A DNA stretch of 9,495 nt. Source: Alphaproteobacteria bacterium. Its GTDB lineage: Bacteria > Pseudomonadota > Alphaproteobacteria > UBA6615. This document shows, one piece after another, positions 1-5,306 of the stretch. The number at the start of each line of letters is the position of its first letter. The first letter of the stretch is position 1. The notes below the pieces were generated by a model, which was given only the letters and a program-made list of their open reading frames with translations, was not told the DNA's origin and searched no databases. The position numbers and the translations under genes were made by a program. The stretch is from the NCBI GenBank assembly GCA_013003285.1, contig JABDJY010000198.1, positions 1 through 9,495 of the forward strand, written 5' to 3'.

Positions 1-465
1 GAGCAGTGGCGGTGTCTTGAAATGGGTCGCCAGGTGGGTGTAGCGCAATTCGCGCCGGGTCTCGGCAATCTGCGCCAATAGTTCGCGCAACGCATTGTCG
101 GTAATCTCGCCGCTGGCGAATTGGCGGTCGAGTTCGGTTTCCAGCGCGACCAGCTTCTCGCCGAGTGGCTTCGCCTGTGCTGTCATCGCCTGCTTGATGG
201 CGCGCAGCTTTGCCACCTGCGCGGCGTCGAGACCAATATCGTCGGCCAGGTCGAGCAGGTGGGTTGGCCCGGGCACGCCGTTCAACTCGGCGGCTTTAGC
301 CAGGCCCCAGCCGCGTCCGTTGCGCAGATCGTCGATATCCTGCGCCGACAGGCTCTTGATCTGCCGCGTTTCCTGGCCGGCATAGGGCGAGGGCTTTGTT
401 TCGGCGGCGCTAACGGTTGTTCCCGTCATCGCAATCGCTGTTCCAAGGGCGATCACTTTCAACAT
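1..465 (-). CDS. Spy/CpxP-like periplasmic metal/envelope-stress protein (3' end off window)
   Basis: The first 155 residues of a minus-strand gene are present; no stop is reached before the left edge. The N-terminus (MLKVIALGTAIAMTGTTVSA) looks like a signal peptide with cleavage near residues 20-21, so the protein is probably periplasmic. After it come a Gly-rich stretch with GWGLAKAAELNG and PGPTHLLDLADDIGL (about 52-79), then a long charged, helical, coiled-coil-prone region (about 80-150). This arrangement is typical of the Spy/CpxP/ZraP/CnrX 'LTxxQ' superfamily of periplasmic chaperones and metal-stress proteins; the LTxxQ motif itself would lie just past the edge, after TPPLL. The ATG at 465-463 has an AAGGAG ribosome site 8 nt upstream (474-479). 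The gene is transcribed away from a Crp/Fnr regulator gene and behind a Fnr-type palindrome, so it is probably that regulator's target. Family assignment is fairly good; substrate or metal is unknown. Confidence 0.75.
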   Translation of the reverse strand, partial: MLKVIALGTAIAMTGTTVSAAETKPSPYAGQETRQIKSLSAQDIDDLRNGRGWGLAKAAELNGVPGPTHLLDLADDIGLDAAQVAKLRAIKQAMTAQAKPLGEKLVALETELDRQFASGEITDNALRELLAQIAETRRELRYTHLATHFKTPPLL

Positions 466-473
466 CGGTGTGG

Positions 474-479
474 CTCCTT
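474..479 (-). promoter_or_regulatory. Shine-Dalgarno site of the Spy-like gene
   Basis: Read on the minus strand this is AAGGAG, 8 nt before the ATG at 465. It is one of the clearest ribosome sites in the window and fixes the start of the exported protein. Confidence 0.7.
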
Positions 480-497
480 CTGTGTTGAGAGGGCGCA

Positions 498-503
498 ACT
501 ATC
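498..503 (-). promoter_or_regulatory. Candidate -10 element for the Spy-like gene
   Basis: GATAGT on the minus strand matches the sigma-70 -10 consensus at four of six positions. If transcription starts at 491, the hexamer lies at -12 to -7 and the upstream palindrome is centred at exactly -41.5, the classic class II position for Crp/Fnr activators. No good -35 box is seen, as expected for such a promoter. The start point is inferred from this geometry, not measured. Confidence 0.4.
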
Positions 504-524
504 TGCAATTCGTCACCAGCTGTA

Positions 525-540
525 TATGATCACGATCATA
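525..540. promoter_or_regulatory. Crp/Fnr-type operator palindrome
   Basis: TATGATCACGATCATA is a perfect inverted repeat of two 6-bp arms around a 4-bp centre. It resembles the Fnr/Dnr class of site (TTGAT-N4-ATCAA), sharing the TGAT...ATCA core. It overlaps the stop codon (536-538) of the Crp/Fnr-family gene and lies about 60 nt upstream of the start of the Spy-like gene. The neighbouring regulator keeps the Glu and Arg of the recognition helix that read the TGA half-site in Crp and Fnr, so it is the natural candidate to bind here. Confidence 0.6.
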
Positions 541-1180
541 CGGAACCGGGTGGCCGCAAACTGATGCGCCGTCCGTCGCGCGCGATGTCGCCGGTGCGCG
601 CCAGGGCCGCCAGCGCCCGGTAGAGAGCTTCGTGGGTGAGGCCGACCTCGCTCGCCAGTTCCTTCAACGGCCGGTCGAGTTCAATATTACCGTCATCATC
701 TGCGAGCAGCTCCAGATAGGCGAATACGCGCGCGCCAGCTGGCCGCAAATTACGCAATTCCAACTGCGTTCGTAATCCCTGGACGTGGCGCGCAAGCGCG
801 GCTGTGACGGATGCAGCGCTAACCGCGTCGGTTTGCAGCAGCGCCAGCATGGCGTCTTTTGGATAAACGATGACACGGGCCGGTTTCTCTGCGACCGCGT
901 CACAATGGTAGACGTCGGCATAAAGCGCGGCCTCGGCGAGCGATTCGCCGGCGCGGGCGCGATGAATAACGACCGCGTGGCCATCGGCGGTGTGTCGCTC
1001 AAGCCGCACAATGCCCGAGGCAATGGCGAACACGGCGTTCGTCCGGTCACCTTGATGAAACAGATAAGCGTCGGCTGCGAGCGATTGTTCAGACAATTTT
1101 CGGCGCAAGGCCGCAGGGGCCTTGTTGGGTACTGGAAACGCCGCTTGCCAAGGCAGCGCAGCACTTTTCCTGTTGCTCAC
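536..1180 (-). CDS. Crp/Fnr-family transcriptional regulator
   Basis: This is a one-component DNA-binding regulator of about 214 residues. The N-terminal half is a cyclic-nucleotide-binding-type beta barrel (LFHQGD, IASGIVRL, and a GESLAEAALYAD stretch). A dimerisation helix follows (ARHVQGLRTQLELRNL), then a C-terminal winged helix (RPLKELASEVGLTHEALYRALAAL). The recognition helix has Glu-Ala-Leu-Tyr-Arg, matching the E-x3-R of Crp and Fnr that contacts TGA half-sites. The Fnr N-terminal cysteine cluster is absent, and the barrel lacks a clear cAMP-binding RxA signature, so the signal is unknown. The GTG start at 1180 (MSNRKSAALPW) lies 4 nt after the stop of the upstream E1-like gene, which suggests translational coupling. 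Alternatives are ATG at 1219 or GTG at 1234, both overlapping the upstream gene; none has a good ribosome site. The family call is secure; start and effector are not. Confidence 0.88.
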   Translation of the reverse strand: MSNRKSAALPWQAAFPVPNKAPAALRRKLSEQSLAADAYLFHQGDRTNAVFAIASGIVRLERHTADGHAVVIHRARAGESLAEAALYADVYHCDAVAEKPARVIVYPKDAMLALLQTDAVSAASVTAALARHVQGLRTQLELRNLRPAGARVFAYLELLADDDGNIELDRPLKELASEVGLTHEALYRALAALARTGDIARDGRRISLRPPGSV

Positions 1181-1184
1181 GGTA

Positions 1185-1973
1185 TCACGCCGCTGATAAA
1201 TCGGTAATCGTCGGCTCATCCCCGCACAGCGCACAGTTTGGGTCGTGGGGGATCTTGATGGTGTGGAAGGCCGGGCCCAGCGCGTCGTAGATCAGCATGC
1301 GGCCGGCCAGACTGTCGCCCAGGCCGAGCAATTCTTTCAACACTTCGGTCGCCTGCAACGAGCCCATAACGCCCGCCAGCGCCCCGAGAATGCCCGCTTC
1401 GTCGCAGCGCGGCACCAAATCGTCGGGCGGCGCTTCGGCGAACAGGCAGCGGTAACAGGCGGTTTTGGCGCTATCGTTACGCCGGAAGGTATAGAGCTGG
1501 CCTTCGAAGCGCAGCATCGCCGCGCTCACCAGGGGTTTGTTCAGCAAATAACAGGCATCGTTGAGCAGGTAGCGGGTGTCGAAATTGTCCGACCCGTCGA
1601 CCACCAGATCATAGCCGGCGATGATGTCGGCGGCGTTTTCGGCCGTCAGGCGGGTGTCGTAGGGCACCACGTCGATGCCGGGGTTGATCGCGGCGATGGT
1701 ATCGGCGGCGCTGGCGACCTTTTGATCGCCCACCCGGTCGGTCATATGGATGACCTGGCGCTGCAAATTGGTCAGATCGACCTCGTCGTCATCGACTACG
1801 CCCAAGGTGCCGACCCCGGCGGCGGCGAGATACATCAACAGCGGTGCGCCCAAGCCGCCGGCGCCGATCACCAGAACTTTCGATTGCAATAGCCGCTCCT
1901 GGCCCTCGTCGCCGACCTCGTCGAGGATCAGGTGGCGGGCGTAGCGGTGAAATTGCTCTTCCGACAGTTCCAT
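1185..1973 (-). CDS. moeB: MoeB/ThiF/HesA family E1-like adenylyltransferase
   Basis: This 262-residue protein belongs to the ubiquitin-activating E1-like family, which adenylates the C-terminal glycine of small sulfur-carrier proteins (MoaD, ThiS, CysO-like) so that a thiocarboxylate can form. Motifs seen are an ATP loop GAGGLG (37-42), the NLQRQ arginine finger (Arg72), Lys85, the catalytic-type Asp129 in DGSDNFDTR, a MOCS3/Uba4-like Cys190 in PRCDEAGILG, and two zinc CxxC pairs (Cys173/176 and Cys247/250). No rhodanese domain is fused, since the protein ends just after CGDEPTI. The ATG at 1973 (MELSEEQFHRYARHL) lies 10 nt after the cysK stop; a longer start at 2027 would overlap cysK and add non-conserved residues. 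The link with cysK suggests a role in sulfur transfer for cysteine, thiamin or molybdopterin. MoeB, ThiF and HesA cannot be told apart from this sequence alone. Confidence 0.9.
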   Translation of the reverse strand: MELSEEQFHRYARHLILDEVGDEGQERLLQSKVLVIGAGGLGAPLLMYLAAAGVGTLGVVDDDEVDLTNLQRQVIHMTDRVGDQKVASAADTIAAINPGIDVVPYDTRLTAENAADIIAGYDLVVDGSDNFDTRYLLNDACYLLNKPLVSAAMLRFEGQLYTFRRNDSAKTACYRCLFAEAPPDDLVPRCDEAGILGALAGVMGSLQATEVLKELLGLGDSLAGRMLIYDALGPAFHTIKIPHDPNCALCGDEPTITDLSAA

Positions 1974-1983
1974 GGATTTGGCT

Positions 1984-2961
1984 TCAGAGCCCCTCGAACA
2001 GGGCGGTGGAGAGATAGCGTTCGGCAAAGGACGGCAGCACGGCGACGATCAGCTTGCCCGCCATCTCGGGCCGCGCGCCGACTTCGAGCGCCGCCGTCAG
2101 GGCCGCGCCCGACGAAATACCGCAGGGCAGGCCTTCGATCTGGGCGGCCTTGCGGGCCATGGCGATGGCGCTTTCATTTGCGATCGGCAGGATCTCGTCG
2201 ATCAGGTCGGTGTCGAGAATATCGGGTATGAAGCCGGCGCCGATCCCCTGGATCTTGTGGGGTCCCGGCGGGCCGCCCGACAAGACCGAACTATCCTCCG
2301 GCTCGACGGCGACCATGAGGACTTCAGGCTTGCGTGCCTTCAACACCTCGCCGACCCCGGTCAAGGTGCCGCCGGTGCCGACTCCGGCGACCACGATATC
2401 GACCTTGCCGCCCGTATCGTTCCAGATTTCCTCCGCCGTGGTTTGCCGATGGATTTCCGGGTTCGCCGGGTTCTCAAACTGTTGCGGCATGAACGCGTTG
2501 GGCGTGTCGGCGACGATTTGTTCGGCCCGCGCGATCGAGCCGTTAATGCCTTCGGCCGCCGGCGTCAGAATCAACTCGGCACCCATTAGCAGCAGCATTT
2601 TGCGGCGCTCATGGGACATGGAATCGGGCATGACCAGGATGCAGCGATAGCCCCGTGCGGCAGCGACAAAGGCCAGGGCGATACCGGTATTGCCCGAGGT
2701 CGGTTCGACAATGACGCTGCCCGGCCCCACTTCGCCGGTGGCCTCGGCGGCCAAGATCATCGCCAGGCCAATACGGTCCTTCACCGACGCAAGCGGATTA
2801 AAAAACTCCAATTTGGCGACCAGATCGGCGTGGCAGCCTTCGGCTTCGGCCAGCCGGCCCATGCGCACAAGCGGTGTCGCACCGATGGTATCGATGATCG
2901 AATCGTAAATCCGCCCACGGAACTCGGGCTGCAAATCGATTATCGGCTCAGGCGTCGACAT
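1984..2961 (-). CDS. cysK: Cysteine synthase A (O-acetylserine sulfhydrylase)
   Basis: This 325-residue PLP enzyme makes L-cysteine from O-acetylserine and sulfide in the cytoplasm. Seen directly are the PLP lysine motif NPLASVKDR (Lys61), the substrate loop PTSGNTG (87-93), the phosphate-binding GTGGT (195-199), the CysK-type GPHKIQGIGAGFIP (233-246), and PCGISSGAA (279-287), whose serine contacts the PLP ring nitrogen. The GPHKIQG loop favours CysK over CysM; its His-Lys pair (235-236) is in the region that in plant homologues contacts the C-terminal tail of serine acetyltransferase. The length is normal with about 12 extra N-terminal residues. The ATG at 2961 has an AAGGAA ribosome site 9 nt upstream. 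It lies 48 nt after an Rrf2 regulator and 10 nt before the E1-like gene, a probable sulfur-assimilation unit. No cysE is present in the window. Confidence 0.95.
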   Translation of the reverse strand: MSTPEPIIDLQPEFRGRIYDSIIDTIGATPLVRMGRLAEAEGCHADLVAKLEFFNPLASVKDRIGLAMILAAEATGEVGPGSVIVEPTSGNTGIALAFVAAARGYRCILVMPDSMSHERRKMLLLMGAELILTPAAEGINGSIARAEQIVADTPNAFMPQQFENPANPEIHRQTTAEEIWNDTGGKVDIVVAGVGTGGTLTGVGEVLKARKPEVLMVAVEPEDSSVLSGGPPGPHKIQGIGAGFIPDILDTDLIDEILPIANESAIAMARKAAQIEGLPCGISSGAALTAALEVGARPEMAGKLIVAVLPSFAERYLSTALFEGL

Positions 2962-2970
2962 GTTCTTATT

Positions 2971-2976
2971 TTCCTT
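2971..2976 (-). promoter_or_regulatory. Shine-Dalgarno site of cysK
   Basis: AAGGAA on the minus strand lies 9 nt before the cysK ATG and touches the end of an AT-rich inverted repeat. A protein bound at that repeat would sit immediately next to the ribosome site. Confidence 0.55.
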
Positions 2977-2986
2977 TGATTATCAA
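2976..2986. promoter_or_regulatory. Inverted repeat between rrf2 and cysK, candidate operator
   Basis: TTGATTATCAA is a perfect 5-bp inverted repeat around one base, in a short AT-rich spacer that stands out from the GC-rich surroundings. It lies 15-25 nt upstream of the cysK start. It could be a regulator site inside the transcription unit, but the arm length alone is within chance and its 1-base centre does not fit an Fnr box. Confidence 0.3.
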
Positions 2987-3009
2987 CAACTAAGGCAAGG
3001 GACCGTTGG

Positions 3010-3465
3010 TTAAATTGTGTAGTCGAGGCGCTTCGCGCCCTCGCTTTCGATGCCGGCGTCGCGTGCCTGATTACACAGATCCTGGATCGTAACGGCGTCT
3101 AGATGTTCCATACATTGTTGCGAAATGGCCTCCCACATGGGGCCCACAACGGTCGCGCCCAAGGTCGAGCTATCGACCTCTTCGACCGGATCAGTGCGGG
3201 TCTCCATCTCGAGGATCACGCGCACCACCTCGCCGACCGTGATGCGGCGCCGCTCGCGCGCCAGTCGGTAGCCGCCCCTGGGGCCGCGCACGCCGCTGAG
3301 CACGCCGGCGCGTACCAGGTTCTGCAGAACCTGTTCCAGATAGCGCCGGGGAATCCCCTGGCGGCGGGTTATTTCACGGCTCTGCACCGGCACCGCCCCG
3401 GCGTTGTAGGCGATGTCGAGCACCGCCTCGATGGCGAAGAGTGTCTTGCGGGATAGGCGAAACAT
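3010..3465 (-). CDS. Rrf2-family transcriptional regulator, Fe-S cysteines absent (CymR-like?)
   Basis: This 151-residue winged-helix regulator starts with the typical Rrf2 N-terminus (MFRLSRKTLFAIEAVLDIAY). It continues with the helix-turn-helix (about 27-53, REITRRQGIPRRYLEQVLQNL), the wing (GVRGPRGGYRLAR, 58-70) and a dimerisation helix. IscR and RirA carry three cysteines near positions 90-105. Here residues 86-110 have none, and the only cysteines are 118 and 131, so a classical Fe-S cluster is unlikely. The last residues are Leu-Asp-Tyr-Thr-Ile; a C-terminal isoleucine after an acidic/aromatic pair is the hallmark of peptides that dock into the CysK active site. With cysK 48 nt downstream, a CymR-like cysteine-status regulator is the best guess. 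A GGAG lies about 12 nt before the ATG, and dut ends 28 nt upstream, so co-transcription with coaBC-dut is possible. The family call is secure; the role is inferred. Confidence 0.9.
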   Translation of the reverse strand: MFRLSRKTLFAIEAVLDIAYNAGAVPVQSREITRRQGIPRRYLEQVLQNLVRAGVLSGVRGPRGGYRLARERRRITVGEVVRVILEMETRTDPVEEVDSSTLGATVVGPMWEAISQQCMEHLDAVTIQDLCNQARDAGIESEGAKRLDYTI

Positions 3466-3493
3466 CGGCCGTCAATTCTCCTACCTAATCGCT

Positions 3494-3970
3494 TTAACTG
3501 GCTGCACCGGCGGTGCCCGTGGAGCCAAACCCCCCGGTGCCGCGGTCGCTTTCGGGCAAACTCTCAACCTCGTTCCACACCGCCTGGGTGACCGGCGTTA
3601 CGATCATTTGCGCGATGCGCATACCGCGGTCGATGGTGAAGGGGCTGTCGCCATGATTGATCAAGATGATGCCCACTTCGCCACGATAATCGGCGTCGAT
3701 GGTGCCGGGCGTGTTCACCACGGTGATGCCCTGTTTTAAGGCCAAGCCGGATCGGGGGCGGACTTGCGCTTCGAAACCGGCCGGCAGCGCGATGGCCAAC
3801 CCGGTGGGGACCAGGGCGCGCTCGCCCGGCGCAATCACCATTTGGCTGTCGATCGCAGCCATCAAATCCATGCCGGCGGCCAAGCTCGATTCATAGGCCG
3901 GTAGTTCAAGGTCGGCGCCATGGGGCAGGCGCGTGACGGCGACATTTACCTGGGCGGGGCCATTACTCAT
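3494..3970 (-). CDS. dut: dUTP diphosphatase (dUTPase)
   Basis: This 158-residue trimeric dUTPase hydrolyses dUTP to dUMP and pyrophosphate, keeping uracil out of DNA and feeding dTMP synthesis. All five family motifs are present in order: AGMDLMA (32-38, Asp35), PRSG (72-75), NTPGTIDADYRGE (86-98, with probable catalytic Asp92 and the Tyr95 that excludes ribose), RGMRIAQMIV (115-124), and the C-terminal Gly-rich arm RGTGGFGSTG (143-152) that closes over the substrate. Length is normal. Its ATG overlaps the coaBC stop by 4 nt (ATGA), so the two are almost certainly translated from one message. The coaBC-dut pairing is common in proteobacteria. Confidence 0.96.
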   Translation of the reverse strand: MSNGPAQVNVAVTRLPHGADLELPAYESSLAAGMDLMAAIDSQMVIAPGERALVPTGLAIALPAGFEAQVRPRSGLALKQGITVVNTPGTIDADYRGEVGIILINHGDSPFTIDRGMRIAQMIVTPVTQAVWNEVESLPESDRGTGGFGSTGTAGAAS

Positions 3971-5172
3971 GCTGCGTTTCCCAGGGCTGCGGCCACGCGC
4001 TCGGCGAGACGGTCGGCGACGTCTTCCTTAGACATGCGTGGCCAATCTTCCACGCCGTCGGCGCTGACCAGGTGGATAGTGTTGTCGGCGCCGCCGAAGG
4101 TGCCTGATTCCGCTGAGACATCGTTGGCCAGCAGCCAGTCGCAGCCCTTGTTGGCGCGTTTGGTCTGGGCATTGGCGACGATGTTTTCAGTTTCCGCGGC
4201 AAAGCCGATCACCAGCTGGGGCCGCGCATTACCGGCCGCGCTAAGGGTCGCCAGAATGTCGGGGTTCGCCGCCAAGCCCAGGGTCGGAAGTTTACCCTTG
4301 GTCTTTTTCATTTTCTCGGCGGATTCGGTCGCGACCCGCCAATCGGCGACGGCGGCGGCACAAACCGCAATGTCGGCCGGCAGCGCCGCCTGGCAGGCTT
4401 CGAGCATTTGCTGCGCGGTCTCAATATGCACCACCTCGACCCCAGCGGGATCGGGCAGATTGGTCGGGCCGGAGACTAAAGTCGTTGCGGCGCCATGGCG
4501 CGCCAAGGCGGCGGCGATGGCGTGTCCCTGGCGGCCGGATGAGCGATTGGCGATATAGCGCACAGGGTCGATCGGTTCGTGGGTCGGTCCGCTGGTCACC
4601 AGCGCACGCCGGCCCCCCAGCGGCGAATGATCGCCGAAATAGGTACCTATCGCGGCGGCGATTTCGTCGGGCTCGGCCAAGCGGCCCGGTCCGAATTCGC
4701 CGCACGCCATGTCGCCTTCATCGGGACCAACGAAACGTACGCCGCGCTCCAACAAAGTGGTGAGATTTGCCTGGGTGGCCGCGTGCTGCCACATGCGCAC
4801 ATTCATGGCAGGTGCGACCATGACCGGCTTGTCAGTGGCCAGCAGAGCCGTCGAGGCCAGATCATCGGCGAGACCACGGGCCATCTTGGCCAGAATATCG
4901 GCGCTGGCGGGGGCGACGACGACCAGATCGGCCTCGCGCGATAGTTGGATATGGCCCATTTCGGCTTCGTCGGTGAGGGAAAACAGATCGGTGTAGACCT
5001 TATCTTCCGTCAGTGCCGACACCGTTAGTGGCGTCACGAATTGGGCGCCGCCACGGGTCAAGATACATCGCACAGCCAGACCGTTCTTACGCAACAGGCG
5101 GATCAGCTCGAGGCTTTTGTAAGCCGCGATGCCGCCGCTGATGATCAAAAGTACGCGTTTTCCATGGAGCAT
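3967..5172 (-). CDS. coaBC: Bifunctional phosphopantothenoylcysteine decarboxylase / phosphopantothenate-cysteine ligase
   Basis: This two-domain enzyme carries out two consecutive steps of coenzyme A synthesis: joining 4'-phosphopantothenate to cysteine (CoaB, CTP-dependent) and decarboxylating the product (CoaC, FMN-dependent). Residue numbers here count from TTG at 5184; subtract 4 for the chosen start. The CoaC half shows the flavin-binding SGGIAAYKS (16-24), the active-site His78 in MGHIQLS, PAMNVRMW (125-132), and the substrate-flap Cys161 in MACGEFGPGRL. The CoaB half begins with GGRRALVTSGPTHEPID (190-206) and contains ANRSSG (212-217, Asn213), AAAVADWR (276-283) and the Lys-rich KMKKTKGK (291-298). 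The ATG at 5172 (MLHGKRVLLI) is chosen; a TTG at 5184 is possible but lies only 1 nt from the nearest GGAG. It is the first gene of a leftward unit and overlaps dut by 4 nt. The cysteine it uses links it loosely to cysK downstream. Confidence 0.95.
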   Translation of the reverse strand: MLHGKRVLLIISGGIAAYKSLELIRLLRKNGLAVRCILTRGGAQFVTPLTVSALTEDKVYTDLFSLTDEAEMGHIQLSREADLVVVAPASADILAKMARGLADDLASTALLATDKPVMVAPAMNVRMWQHAATQANLTTLLERGVRFVGPDEGDMACGEFGPGRLAEPDEIAAAIGTYFGDHSPLGGRRALVTSGPTHEPIDPVRYIANRSSGRQGHAIAAALARHGAATTLVSGPTNLPDPAGVEVVHIETAQQMLEACQAALPADIAVCAAAVADWRVATESAEKMKKTKGKLPTLGLAANPDILATLSAAGNARPQLVIGFAAETENIVANAQTKRANKGCDWLLANDVSAESGTFGGADNTIHLVSADGVEDWPRMSKEDVADRLAERVAAALGNAA

Positions 5173-5185
5173 AGGGGGCCGCAAT

Positions 5186-5198
5186 CTCCAATTTGGAG
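5186..5198. promoter_or_regulatory. Short palindrome in front of coaBC
   Basis: CTCCAATTTGGAG is a perfect 6-bp inverted repeat around one base and contains the only plausible GGAG ribosome site for coaBC. It could be an operator or may simply be chance; the 1-base centre rules out a hairpin of the full arms. Confidence 0.25.
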
Positions 5199-5199
5199 C

Positions 5200-5260
5200 G
5201 ATTTTACGTGGATTATCTCGGTTTTACGATTATTGTTTGTACTTAAATAGTCGCCCGGTG
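5200..5260 (-). promoter_or_regulatory. AT-rich probable promoter region of the coaBC-dut unit
   Basis: The 133 nt between ubiB and the chosen coaBC ATG contains an AT-rich block unlike the rest of the window. On the minus strand several -10-like hexamers occur: AATAAT (5229-5234), GATAAT (5212-5217) and TAAAAT (5201-5206), each five of six to consensus. None has a convincing TTGACA at 16-18 nt, so the exact promoter is not assigned. This is the largest gap inside the minus-strand block, which supports a separate promoter here. Confidence 0.4.
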
Positions 5261-5306
5261 GCTCTAGAGCAAGCCGTGAAGGCCAGATTGCCCAAAAACC
5301 GCGGAT

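Noticed and set aside
1245..2589. Two long plus-strand open frames (1245-1892 and 1972-2589).
   Set aside because: Both lie opposite the well-supported E1-like and cysK genes, with low-complexity compositions typical of antisense frames in GC-rich DNA.
5261..5270. GCTCTAGAGC palindrome between ubiB and coaBC.
   Set aside because: Ten bases only, expected by chance at this window size, with no second copy.
5278..5306. Possible terminator after ubiB (CCGCGG followed by a T-run on the minus strand).
   Set aside because: The palindrome has no loop, so it cannot form a proper stem-loop terminator.
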